From Curvularia sp. ZM96 (Eukaryota; Ascomycota; Dothideomycetes; Pleosporales; Pleosporaceae): a stretch of 64,000 nt of DNA. Position 1 is the first letter of the stretch; every line of letters begins with the position of its first letter. Location of the stretch: contig JAJGBQ010000001.1 of the NCBI GenBank assembly GCA_022457065.1, positions 7,316,001-7,380,000 of the forward strand, written 5' to 3'. Positions 44,663 through 55,603 of this stretch are shown piece after piece. The notes under the pieces are model-generated. The model was given only the letters and a program-made list of their open reading frames with translations. It had not been told where the DNA came from and ran no database searches. A program made the position numbers and the translations under genes.

Positions 44663-45940
44663 TTACACCTCGCCTATCTCTGCAAATCTTTGCACAACTC
44701 CCAGCGAGAACACAGGCACGCCTTGCACAGGTTGGTGAACAGGCAATTTCCCCACAACGGCCTTCTTTTTCTTCACCAGCACCTTTGGCTTGGCGGTATC
44801 GTCTTCTCTTGCTCCCTGACCTCCAGACGTATCCATGACATCTTCAAATTCCTCCTCTTCCTCTTCCTCCTCATCACCCTGTTCCTCGTCGTCGTCGTCC
44901 TCTTCTTCCTCGCCATCATTCGTATCTTGCGCATCTTCCGTGGGGTAACTAGCCGGATACGTTCGGCGCAGGTACTTCATATCAAACACCTCTTGATGCG
45001 CATGCTGCCAGAGATCCTTGATCGCATCCCCTGACAGCACATCCTTGACGCGCTTTGTAGGTATAGCTTCGGAATCTAGGCGCTCCGACTCTGGAACCTC
45101 ATCCTCGTCTTCATCTTCCTTTTCATCCTCTTGCTTAGTAGTATTCGCATTGCTTTTCTTCATATCAATTCCCCACTCTTCAGGGACGTACAGCCACTCT
45201 CCTGCTTTCCTTATCTTATCTTCTACCCACGCTTCCTCCATGGGCTCTAGCCTCTTTCTCAGCAGCGTCCCCGCCATACCTGCCGCCATGCCGCCGCCCG
45301 CATTCATTGGATACAGCGGATTCGGGAATGGATGCAGAGCTTGAAACTTTTCCGTGTTGGTCGGCAAAGGCTGCGTCGCAATGAGTCGCCGCCTGACATC
45401 GCGTTCAACAAACACCTCGTTGCCGCCTGCATCGAGCACAGGGTTGCCAGCCGCATCCTTGGAGGGCATGCGCTGTTTCTGGGTCACGAGTTTGTTCTGA
45501 TGGCGAAATCCACCGTTGATGAGAAGATGGATGGAAGTAATATAGTTTGTTACCATGGTAGTGGCACGGTGGATTTGCGGCCTACAAGCGAGATGTTAGC
45601 TTTCATGTCGAATCAAGCTTTTCCAACTGAATATGTATTTGAAGAAACCAGAAACGCCAGCTTCTTTTTTGGTTTATTCTTTTACACACAGAGAGCTCGT
45701 AGCTAGTGAAAGAGACGTGCATGACATCCGCGCCAGACAGACAGCGACACCGCTTCGTGAATCCCACCAAAACAACAATGTCCACACTTACCAGTCCACA
45801 GCCTCTCCCCGACTCATCTTGAATTGCATCTCAGCCTGTAGCCGATCCATGGTCTTGATCATTGGCATCAGCTGACTACGCAGTTGATCCAGTAGCCGGA
45901 TATCATCTCGATCCGGCGCGCCCTGGAAGTTCGCATTCAT
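44663..45940 (-). CDS. med8: Mediator complex subunit 8 (Med8)
   Basis: Head-module subunit of the RNA polymerase II Mediator. Exons are 45940-45792 and 45581-44663, giving 355 residues; the 210-bp intron is long for this genome. Exon 1 gives a helical stretch (DDIRLLDQLRSQLMPMIKTM, DRLQAEMQFKMSRGEAVDW) joined to PQIHRATTMVTNYITSIHLL. The C-terminal family marks are QPLPTNTEKFQALHPFP and GTLLRKRLEPMEEAWVE. A fungal extension follows with very acidic runs (Glu/Asp over about 50 residues) and a basic KKKK patch near the end. The assignment rests on the helical N-terminus plus the LLRKRLEP signature. Confidence 0.82.
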
Positions 45941-46652
45941 CTTTGCCTCGCTTTCCTGCTCTTTCTTCCTATCTCGACTTGTTCTTATTCTTGCCCTAGC
46001 GAACGGACCTCTTAGATAAAATCACTACGGTATTTTGTCGAGGATACGAGTAGTCGGATGCAGCAAAGAGTGGAGTAGAGTGAAGGTAGACACCGAGGGT
46101 GCTGGAAGCGGATTGGTTGGAGGTCTGAGCGAGATGCGCTTAGTGGGATCTGGGTTAGTGCGCTTGGCAGAGGACAGAAGACTTCACGACGACATAGAAA
46201 TTCATACAACTTGAAAAATTGTTCATTCTTCGTATCAGTTTGGCCGTTGTATCGTATCTACATATATCAAGTTCTCTCATCATATGGACATGCCTGGGTA
46301 TTATCTCCACCAATCCATCCTTTCCTCAGTCACCGCGAAAATTGTCCATTGCCAGCAAGTTCCAAATCCGGCCAAAGAAAAGTTCAAACAGAGACTTTGT
46401 CGTACACACCGATTATGTGCCCAGGCTTGCGCCGTTCTGTTGTAGTAATTGTAATGATGCTAAGTTGTCGTTTTGTCATGCAGAGTTCAAATTGAACGAA
46501 GGAGGGTATAAGGAAATATCAATCGCTTGAACGCAGCAGAACTCCAAAAAGAAAAATCCCTCCAAAAAAAAACGAGAAAACTCATTACGAGAAGTAAAGT
46601 TGTAATAGTCTCCGGGACCTTGGGAGCACAGCTCCAAAGAAACGAAGAGTGA
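45941..46652. other. intergenic region, about 0.7 kb
   Basis: This lies between the Med8 start and the 3' end of the long methyltransferase-like gene. Poly-A runs near 46555-46580 suit a 3' UTR. No gene is supported. Confidence 0.55.
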
Positions 46653-49600
46653 TTAGACGCTGACTGTGCGTCGGACGCCCATTTCAGGCTTTTGTGCGTA
46701 GCCTATGAGAAGTTTGAAGCTCGTACCACGTTTCTCACACTCTTGGATGAGGCTTTCGTCGCGCCAGATACTGGTCTCGAGTATGGTACCGGAGGTAGCG
46801 GCACCGGGTTCTCCGGCTTCGGGGAGAACGAGGGATTCGTAGCAGCGAGAGTACCACCATCGACCCACGCGTGCGACCATGTCAGTGATGTCGTTGTTGG
46901 TAGTCTCCGATGCCGAAGAGGTATTCAGGAGCTCAGAGAAGGAGAATTCAGGCTTTGTGGTATTGGTCGTCTTTCCTGTTGAGCTCACTGTACTGTCTTT
47001 CCTTATGGTGGAGGTTGGCTTGATGTCGTCAAGATTGGGAAGCTTTCCAGCAACAGGAACACCAACAACACATCTGTTGCACTCGACAAAGCCTTTGCGG
47101 CCAACGCCAGCCATGACCTCGTCGCTGATATTGCGAAGCGAGATGTTCTCGTCCGCAACTTGCATCCTCATCTTCAGGCCACGAACAGCACGGCGAGCGC
47201 GGTTGCCCATGTTGACGAGATCCATGTCAAGGACGCTGAACTCGAGGTAACCACCAGGTCGCAAGACACGCTTCGCTTCTGAAAGAACGAAGTGATGTTC
47301 CGACGAAGGGAGTGCAGTCGGAAATCGAAGCACAACACACGCAAAGAAATGCATGGGAAACGGGAAAGCCTTGCTGAGAGAGGGGTGGCAGATGTGGCGG
47401 TGGTTACCGAGAGTCGACCAGGCTTCGGCCGTGCCCTCAGATGACGTTGTCGGAGATGGGTCGGGTCCCATGTCGTACACGGTCGCCTCAGGATAGGTCA
47501 ATGCACAGTAGTAAGACCAGTCTTTGCCTAGCCCGTCAATGACCAAGACACGATCCTCGTTCGGATTCTTGAGCTCAAAGTGAACAGGACTGAACAGGAC
47601 ACGACCGAAAGAGAGCCATTTGCTGATCATAAGGGCACCAAAACGGAGGTTTGCCATTGACAAGAGGCCGTCAGTTTGGTTCTCGGCAATGTCCATCAAT
47701 CGCGAGTCTCTGTATCGGTTCGTGGCTGCACTGTCACGGTCTTTGCTTGACTGGGACGCAATGGTTCCTCTCGATTGTCGTGCACTTTGTGATAGGGTCG
47801 CTGGGAGACTAGAACGGGTTGAGCGCTTCGCAGTAGATCCAGCGGAAAGACGAGGACTAGCGGGTAGGCTCAATCTTCCAGTGACGGGGTCAATAACGCT
47901 GATTTTGCGCTCGCCATAATCCGAGATGAATTCCGAGAAAGACACTGATGAAGTCGGGGACTGGTTGGAATGCAGTACAGCCAGCAGACGAGAGCGACGA
48001 AGGTGCAGAGACGGATTCGTAACCTCATCATCGTCGTCCTCTGGAATCGGCACGTTGATTGGCGCCTTGGGTCTCAGAGGCATGGGTTCAAGGGAAGGGT
48101 GACTGCGAAGGCTACTCCTAGGTCCGGTGGCATGAGTAGAACTAGGCGAGAGGACCTCGTCGATCAGATCATCATACTCATTCCATAGTTCATCTTCCGA
48201 TAGTGGTGCTCCAGGACTGGGCACTACAGCAGTGCTTGCAGCCGGAGCGAAGCTCCAGACACCTGAGCTGCTCGAATATGATACTTCAGAGTCCTTGCGA
48301 GGTGGGAACTTGAAGAACTCGCTTCGACGGTTAGCCTCATCCTCTTCAGGGCTAATGGTTGCAATAGCAGACCCATGGCTGAGGGCGCTCAGACCTTGAA
48401 GGATGGGATATGGCTCGACCGGACCTGCGGTCGCAACTACAGATCCGATCGAATCAAAAGACGTACGCGGCAGAGCTGTTGGGCGAGGTTGATTTGCAGC
48501 AAAAGGGCGAGAGAATGACCGAGAAGACGGACGGCCGGGCTGGCGACGGGTGGAGACGACTTGAGGGATACGGCCAACCTGAGCCAGGCGACTGGGCCGC
48601 GGAGGTGGGTTGGCAGGTGGCGGTCCAGGCGAAGGGATATCCTGAGGAAGAACATATGTGTCTTGGCTGGGCGCGTTATTGATAGGTTCGGGTTCGGGTC
48701 CGGGTTCAGGGATTTGCGGAGGAATTGTTGCATTTGACTGTGGCGCAAATTCATTGTCTTGTACTGGAAACGACTCCGTAAAAGGAGACGAGGAACGCGA
48801 AAGATCAGTTACGGGCGTCAGGTCTGCCGGTGAATAGCGCTCCGGTTCGTAAGGAATCTGAACGTTAGTGTCAATAACCAACTTGTTTTGTTGCTGCTGT
48901 TCAGGCTGTGGTGGTGCTACCTCTGAACGCAAGAACACTTTAGGTGAGGCAGGGCGTGCCATTGGTACAAGACTAGGCTCGAGAATTGGCTTTGGTGGCA
49001 GCAGCATGGACAGCATTCGCTCCTTCCTTCCCGGCTCATCGTCAGAGAGAGCGCTCTCGGTCCCTTCATCAGCCTCCTGCATCAGCTGCTCAATATCGTC
49101 GAGCCCAAGGCCCGACTGGTCCATCAAAGCGTAGTGCGCGACAGAACGAGAAGTGGTTGTTTTGTTGCTAGGGCTGGCCGCAGGGCCTGCCGGTGTGTCT
49201 GCACGAGGTCCTGCGTGGGCGCGCTGGAAGAAGTTCCACCTCTTGGATGGTTTCGAGACCTCCTTCTCAGCCTTGTTCTTCTTTGATGATTTCAACCATG
49301 AGCCCTCCTTGATTTCGGACGCAGCTTCACTGATGGAGTTCTTGCGAGTCCTTCCAGCCATGCGGTTGCTTGAAGACGAAGGACCACCAGGTAGAGATGA
49401 TTTTCTCATGTCGTCGTCGCTTTCTGAAGGCCTCCGCAGTCCCATGGTCATCTTCTTGATTGGGGACACTCCACGCATGGTGTCCGGCATTGCAGAAGGC
49501 AACAATATCGGTTGGTTCTTCTCGATTGCGGACTGCGACATACTGCCCTTTGTCTTGTTTGTTCTCACTGTTTGCTTGATAGACACATCAAGACTGCTGG

Positions 49601-51413
49601 TGCTCTGCATTGGTTCAGGGCTACGCGACAGCTCCGTGCTGCTTCCTGTACCTCGAATGACCACTGGAGCGAGTCGATTCAGAAAGAAGTCGTCCATTTC
49701 TCCACTTGTTGTGCTTGTCATACTGCTCTTGCGGGTAGAAGGCGTCTTGTCCAGACTCTCAGTGGTTGTGCCAGCGCTGGCAGAACGTCCGATACTATTG
49801 CTGCTGATCGAACTTCCACTGCGACCCCTGACCGCGTAGCGCCCATAGCCTTCATGACCAGTACCGGCTGCTGGCCCTCTGCGGTGTAACTTTCCATCTG
49901 ACTTTGTGGAAACAGCAGGCTCGGTCTTCGTGCGGCGCGTGAAAAATCCAAACCTAGAGGTTTTGCTCGGGCTTGGGGCTGTCGTTGGCGCAGGTCCGCT
50001 ACTAGTTCTTCGTGATTTCCGATCAAGCTGCAAGTCTGGTGTAGGCCCACGGGATACTGATCGTATAGGCGGTGGCAATGCTGACGATGGATTCGGTGAT
50101 GGAAGCCGTGAAGATTGTTTTGCTGGAGTGGTCGTCTTGGATCTCAGTGTAGATGCCAAAGCTATCTTGGATTCAGACGATGCGCTTCGCTTGTGATGGG
50201 ATGGAAAGTGAGGCATGTTACTTTGGATGATTGGTGATGGGCCTCGGAGTCCTGACAATTCTGGAGCACCATCTCTGCTGGGCCTCGATGGTCGTCTTGT
50301 TGATGGCATCGAAACAGGGGATTGGTTTGCAAGATGAGCAAATTCTGGGGGTGCCTGAGATTGTGGTCTCTCGGTTTTGCTCGGTATTACGTTTGATGTT
50401 CGAGGACTCTGAGGGAGAGTAGCCAATGTGGTGGGTGATGGCTTGTCCTTGTGTTTCGCGCCTTCAGTGACAACAGTGGAAGTCGATGATGAAGATGTGA
50501 AAGACTCTCTGACGGTAGAAAGTGCGTGCGGGTGGCGGTTGTTGGTTTCATCCGGAGTCTTGTGTCGAGTGACAGGCGGCCGGCTCTGTAAGGGACTTGC
50601 TTGCCGTGTCCGGTTGGAAGCTCTTGAAAGGGTCGCTGCTGGGGAGTAGGATGACATTGATGTAGGGGTTGACGAGACACTGAAAGGACCCGGAGATTCT
50701 GAGTATCGTGTTGATGGGGTTACGGAGAGCGCATATTGTGGAGCCGGAGGAGGAAGAATGTCCGTGGGTCCAATCTCGTCATCGTAAAGTGGATTGCTAT
50801 ACGGTTCGACATGGGCGTCAGAACCAGCCAGTATTGTTGAAGATGGCGGTAGTGAGATTCCCAAAACAGTCTCGGAGAAAGGATCCTTGTAGCCACCAGG
50901 TATGCCTTCCATCGGCTGAGCGTCGTCTTGGGATGACATTGAATCATCCCTTATACGTATTGCCTGTCGACTAGTCGTAACGCCAACACTCGTTTGCTTT
51001 CTCCGGAGAACATTCGATCGAGGGCTCTCAATAGTCGATGCTGATGACCCCGATGCGAGCGACGGTGTACGTATGCTTTGGGGGACCTCGAGCTTTGGTA
51101 ACCGCGATGTCGAAGTCTGAGATGTTGGTTTCGAACTTGAAGCACTTGGGTGATGAGGAAACATAGGCGTAGACCGGCTGGTTGTCCTGTGGCGCAAGCT
51201 GAATGTTGAGCCCGACCCTGTCTGGCTTACAGGTCCTCTGTGCTGCGCCTCGTCATCTCTTGAAGGCTTCCTCTTTTGCAGCTTGGATTGGCTTGGGGCG
51301 GGTAACTGCGATGTGCCTGTGGTCGGAGTAATGGATCGTTGAGGTAACCGGGTGATGGGTGCTCTGTCCTCCACCCTCCTTGAAGGTGGGTATTGTGACT
51401 TATATGAAGCCAT
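46653..51413 (-). CDS. very long disordered protein with C-terminal methyltransferase-like domain
   Basis: Intronless frame of 1586 residues. Residues 1-1230 are a low-complexity Ser/Pro/Thr/Arg-rich region with many SP, TP and RxxS sites and several short basic patches, but no folded domain I recognise. Residues about 1240-1480 resemble a class I SAM methyltransferase: DRVLVIDGLGKDWSYYCALTYP (motif I region, with DGLGKDW instead of the usual GxGxG), ATVYDMG (end of strand 2), FACVVLRFP, and EAKRVLRPGGYLEFSVLDMDL (post-motif typical of type 11 methyltransferases). The weak glycine motif makes catalysis uncertain. The tail is Ser/Thr rich and ends GVRRTVSV. The start ATG is the first in frame. 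I know of no named orthologue. Confidence 0.82.
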   Translation of the reverse strand: MASYKSQYPPSRRVEDRAPITRLPQRSITPTTGTSQLPAPSQSKLQKRKPSRDDEAQHRGPVSQTGSGSTFSLRHRTTSRSTPMFPHHPSASSSKPTSQTSTSRLPKLEVPQSIRTPSLASGSSASTIESPRSNVLRRKQTSVGVTTSRQAIRIRDDSMSSQDDAQPMEGIPGGYKDPFSETVLGISLPPSSTILAGSDAHVEPYSNPLYDDEIGPTDILPPPAPQYALSVTPSTRYSESPGPFSVSSTPTSMSSYSPAATLSRASNRTRQASPLQSRPPVTRHKTPDETNNRHPHALSTVRESFTSSSSTSTVVTEGAKHKDKPSPTTLATLPQSPRTSNVIPSKTERPQSQAPPEFAHLANQSPVSMPSTRRPSRPSRDGAPELSGLRGPSPIIQSNMPHFPSHHKRSASSESKIALASTLRSKTTTPAKQSSRLPSPNPSSALPPPIRSVSRGPTPDLQLDRKSRRTSSGPAPTTAPSPSKTSRFGFFTRRTKTEPAVSTKSDGKLHRRGPAAGTGHEGYGRYAVRGRSGSSISSNSIGRSASAGTTTESLDKTPSTRKSSMTSTTSGEMDDFFLNRLAPVVIRGTGSSTELSRSPEPMQSTSSLDVSIKQTVRTNKTKGSMSQSAIEKNQPILLPSAMPDTMRGVSPIKKMTMGLRRPSESDDDMRKSSLPGGPSSSSNRMAGRTRKNSISEAASEIKEGSWLKSSKKNKAEKEVSKPSKRWNFFQRAHAGPRADTPAGPAASPSNKTTTSRSVAHYALMDQSGLGLDDIEQLMQEADEGTESALSDDEPGRKERMLSMLLPPKPILEPSLVPMARPASPKVFLRSEVAPPQPEQQQQNKLVIDTNVQIPYEPERYSPADLTPVTDLSRSSSPFTESFPVQDNEFAPQSNATIPPQIPEPGPEPEPINNAPSQDTYVLPQDIPSPGPPPANPPPRPSRLAQVGRIPQVVSTRRQPGRPSSRSFSRPFAANQPRPTALPRTSFDSIGSVVATAGPVEPYPILQGLSALSHGSAIATISPEEDEANRRSEFFKFPPRKDSEVSYSSSSGVWSFAPAASTAVVPSPGAPLSEDELWNEYDDLIDEVLSPSSTHATGPRSSLRSHPSLEPMPLRPKAPINVPIPEDDDDEVTNPSLHLRRSRLLAVLHSNQSPTSSVSFSEFISDYGERKISVIDPVTGRLSLPASPRLSAGSTAKRSTRSSLPATLSQSARQSRGTIASQSSKDRDSAATNRYRDSRLMDIAENQTDGLLSMANLRFGALMISKWLSFGRVLFSPVHFELKNPNEDRVLVIDGLGKDWSYYCALTYPEATVYDMGPDPSPTTSSEGTAEAWSTLGNHRHICHPSLSKAFPFPMHFFACVVLRFPTALPSSEHHFVLSEAKRVLRPGGYLEFSVLDMDLVNMGNRARRAVRGLKMRMQVADENISLRNISDEVMAGVGRKGFVECNRCVVGVPVAGKLPNLDDIKPTSTIRKDSTVSSTGKTTNTTKPEFSFSELLNTSSASETTNNDITDMVARVGRWWYSRCYESLVLPEAGEPGAATSGTILETSIWRDESLIQECEKRGTSFKLLIGYAQKPEMGVRRTVSV

Positions 51414-54400
51414 GTTGGGGAGCCTTGTGTAACGCGGCTAGATGTACAGCAGATGCTTGTGTGCGCCGAGCAACTCATGAAGGCATGTGCTTACCCTCCT
51501 GTCAGACGCTTCAGACGAAAAGTTTGGGCCAAGGTAAGCGGGAACCCGCAATCCGAAACCGTTAGCAGAAGTGAGCTTGGAGAAAAACTCCGTAGAGCGA
51601 ATTGATGGTAAGTTCAGCTGATGGCTGATGGCGGGAGCGCTAGAATAACCGGACGGGGGTGGCAATTCGGGATTTGTTGCAGCGACTGAGATTGCAAGTC
51701 TATCCATATAAGTCATCCGGCCAAACGGTACGTGCAATCCTGCGTATCTGTGCAGACTTTCGGTGAGGTTGTCAAACTCTTTCTCGTATGCCACATCTGT
51801 CGGCAAGTCCGAAAGCGACTGATGGGTGTGGCGCAGTCGGCAAAGCCCGAGACGAGGCTGTGCCAGGGTACGGCAAGATGGGACGAAAATCGACCACGTC
51901 GCTCGCAGGGAACAACGAGATAATGACGGGTGTTATACTCAAGCCCTGGCGGAAGCTCACGCGTCCCGTCTCGTCTGTTCTTTCCTCAGGGTCGAATGTC
52001 CAAGCGCGGGGCTTCAACCGACAGTCGCCTCAGTGGGGCTTTTGGCGGATGAGCCGTCGCAAAAACGGAGGGCCAGTCCAGAGGCCTCTTTCGAGTAACC
52101 CTGGGGTACTCGGGGATGTACTCTGTTAGTTTCGTAAGCTCAGCAATGGAATCTGTTGGATGTGGTCGCTTCAGCGATCGTTGCTGTTGCGGGGTGCGTA
52201 GGCTTGCATATGTACAACCTCGCGGCGTGCGCATCTTGATGCGAAGACATCTTCGACAGAGCCATCGCCGGCGGCCTTGCGATATTGGGCTTATTCCGGC
52301 ACCGCGACATCCTGGTCCATTACGGGCGCTTGGGCTGGGATAGGTGGGTGGAGGCCGCTGGCTCGAAGGGAGAGGACAGCCAGTCGAGTTGCTCAACGGT
52401 GGTGGTGGGCGGTGATTCGTAGACAAACCTTGCGCGGCGGCAGCCAAGTACAGAGTCCAATTGGCTGTCAGGTCGCCCCCATCCGACCCTTACCCACCAA
52501 CATTATGCCGTTTCAAACGCCCAGCAACCTTTTCCACAAGCCTCGCGTTTACTATTACTTTTTTGAGACACTACTCGTGGCAGGGCTCCTGTTTTGAGAG
52601 CTGAAGTGTCCTATTCTTCTCAACGAGAGGTCTTGACAAGCAGCAGTGACATCGCAAACGTGCTCACTTGTCCAAAAACACTTGTCCAGCTACACCTGCT
52701 ACACTCAGCTCACCATATCTGCCTGACTATCAGCCGTCGACTGTGCCATCGAGCTCAAAAAAGGACCGACAAATGGCTATCAACGGCTCGTATGCATCTG
52801 CCTCAATCAGGCCGGGCAATAGATTCGTTGAGAAGCCTTCACCGTCGAGGGCTGTCTGACGGTTCAATCAGGGCTTGCAGGGCAACAGGCCGCTTGTATT
52901 TCCCATGCAGTAACAGTCATATGGCTTTGTGAGCGATTTTCGCGGAGTTTACCCAATGTGTCTCTCGGTTTTCGTCGCTGCTCTATTCTCGTGACCATTG
53001 CATGCTCACCAGGAGCCTGAGGTGGTGGCATTATGCCGTGGGCCGGAGGGCCCGTCGCAAGGATGCTCGAGTGTGGCTGAGTGCCTCGATTCGGCTTAGC
53101 TGCAGGCGAATGTGAGGCTGAGCAGTCGATCTGCCTCGCCACAATGACAACGCATCAAAAAGCTGCGCAACTCGCGATGCATGTACAACACTTCCATCTT
53201 CTTCTCCTCTGCGATGGCGAAAACGGTCCTTCTTGCTATCCTGAACTGTTTCATTGACGGCTCGGAGCAAGGAGGGTCCGGCCCTGGGTGCGGTCCACAG
53301 TCCAGGTCGCGCTTAAGCCGCTTTACCTGCTGACCCCGGCTTTGGACGCTCATTCGTGCTTTGCCAATGTGAAAAAAACGGCCGCCCGCATGGCCATATG
53401 GTCATGTGATGACGCCATACTGAATGAAGGAGGGTCTGGTGAAAGGATACGGCCAATAAGAGACCGAATTTGGCCGTTGATGTTAGCACTGGTCGCGGCT
53501 CGATACCAGGATTCAATGAGCTCATGGAGACCACACCTGTGGGAAGCTGCGGTACGGGGTGTTCAACAAGTTGACCCAAGATTTCCTAGTTCTCCAGAAT
53601 AGTGTTTGGATCCGAGACACCCCAGAGAGTGTTGCAACCCATACGACAAGTCTTCCTTGTCCTTTTTAAATGCTATACAGAACCGAGCCAATGTGTAATA
53701 TCCGACGCCATAGTAGTGCTGCAAAGCGCAAAATCTTCGTCTCACACTGTCGGTGTCTCGTATCTATATTTGCTTGCCCTATCAGTTGAATTGCTGACGT
53801 TCGAGCCCAATGCTTGCTCATGTTAGCCGCCCAGTTACAGGACGCATGACATACTCTGTCGACATCGCGACAGAAAAGGGCCCACCGTGGACCTGTCTTA
53901 CTCGAACACTGATTCGTGCGATGACCCCACTCGTTAGTCGAATGGAGAAGGGAGGAAAGGGAGGGCGGCACGGCGCGACTGCGTCAGTGTCTACGAATCA
54001 CTTGCTGTAGACACTCGATCGCCCTGTGAGGACCGGTGGAGCCCGGCCCGCGGCGGTACGAACAGATAATAAGTTCTCGTGACACCAGTTCGTGGAAATG
54101 ACGACTTGCACGCTAGTGTGTGATTTGGTTGTGTCGCCTTCATCTGGCCGTCAAGCTGCCCAAGCAAAAAGTTTTCCAAGGTGGTAGAGCAGCAGTAGCG
54201 TGGAGTATGACAAAAAGAGGGCGCTTCCATCTCTCTTAGTTTCCGTTTATCGGAGTTCCTACTCTTTCAAGTCTATTATGCACAGTGACTCATCTCGTCG
54301 CACGAAATCTACGTCTCGTCGGCAGAGAGCAAATCCACCGGCAGAAAACACCGATGTAGTGAAAGGGTGGGGGATTGATAATTTGCCATAGTCACTATCA

Positions 54401-54862
54401 GAATGTCCAGAGCTTCCAGTGATCATGAGGAACCCCCTGTCGACGGAAGTGTCAGTGATCTTCAGTGTACCAAGGATGGACCTGGCTACTTGGCTTGTTC
54501 GTGGTAGCGACGCTCAAGCAAGACATTCGTTGACGCGTGTCTGATTCTAGATCTCTTGGCGAGCTCTCTTTAAAAAGCTTTGGATGATGGCGTCAGCAAC
54601 TATGGAGACGGCTCAACGGCTCACTCATGTTCTGGCCACTTGAAGTAACTTCTGCTACTCAACATCAGCATGCGACCGAATAAAATTAGCCGTACTTTAC
54701 CTCAGGCCTCACATAATTTCTAGGTGTTTGGCTGCTCTCCGCTGTTGTAAACAGATCTGATGCAATCTATTTGTCCGACCGCATGCAGTGTCTAGGAGTG
54801 GTCAATTTGAAAGCATGTCACGTGACTGCGCGTCACTCTAACAAGATACGCATTTTTCGTGC
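51414..54862. other. long intergenic region, about 3.4 kb
   Basis: On the minus strand, 51480-51930 contains an open frame with protein-like composition (SLSDLPTDVAYEKEFDNL, then LAISVAATNPELPPPSG) ending at a good donor gtaagc near 51495. Another minus-strand frame with a basic, presequence-like start lies at 52000-52250 (MRTPRGCTYASLR). I could not join them into one gene. They may be a short gene or the spliced 5' leader of the 1586-residue gene. From 52450 to 54860 nothing is supported. Confidence 0.4.
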
Positions 54863-55295
54863 ATGGAGACACTATCGCATCTCATCATGTCTCAGCAAAA
54901 AGTCACAAAATACCAGGAGCGCGTGTATGCAGCGCTTCAGCAGATTCCAGAAGGCCGCGTCACGACATATGCCGCCATAGCAAAGGCGTTGGATAGCTCT
55001 CCGCGAGCCGTGGGCGGCGCGTTACGCGTCAATCCGTTCTGCCCAGCAGTGCCTTGTCATCGGTGCATCGCCAGTACTGGGGTGTGTAGTCCGTGGTGGG
55101 AGTCGTAGTAGTTTGTGCTGACTGATACAGTTCGTTGGTGGCTTCAAGGGTGATTGGGAGAAGGCACCAAGCGGACAGAACCAAGAGTCGAAACTGCAGC
55201 TGCTGAAAGAAGAGGGCGTGTCCTTCAATGAAGAAGGCTTTCTGATCGACCGTAGCTTACTATGGGATGACTTTAACAAGGAGAAATTAAAGTGA
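54863..55295 (+). CDS. mgt1: O6-methylguanine-DNA methyltransferase domain protein
   Basis: Repairs O6-alkylguanine by moving the alkyl group to its own cysteine. Exons are 54863-55081 and 55131-55295 (49-bp intron), giving 127 residues. A second start at 54887 (MSQQKV) gives 119 and is equally possible. The helix-turn-helix part YQERVYAALQQIPEGRVTTYAAIAKAL and the recognition helix SSPRAVGGALRVNPF are clear. The active site VPCHR keeps its cysteine, so this is not an alkyltransferase-like protein, in which a tryptophan replaces it. The chain is only the C-terminal domain; the N-terminal ribonuclease-like domain of larger enzymes is absent, as in short fungal members. The ending LKEEGVSFNEEGFLID is typical. 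Confidence 0.9.
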
Positions 55296-55603
55296 ACGTT
55301 GGAAGTGCGGATAGCAAGAAACCTAGGGTTTGCAGGGCTGTTCGAAGTGGGGCAGGTGGAAGCGGGGTGCGTAAGAAGTTTCGCATCTAAAAGGTAGTGC
55401 GGCTAGGAGACAGTCTTGTATCATTAATCGCCTTCAGAGCAAGTAAAGTTGTATGGCGTGCAGTGGAACTTGCTGAGAAATCATAGTACTCAATCGAGCT
55501 TCTGCAGATTTGCCACTCGCATTTTGCCCTGACCTGTCGCACATTACTTGACAACACCAAAACCCGGACTACCCTCTACTTTTCATCACCTTCAGTCACC
55601 AAA
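55296..55603. other. intergenic, tandem spacer
   Basis: This 308-bp spacer lies between two plus-strand genes. Nothing beyond the presumed terminator and promoter is seen. Confidence 0.5.
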
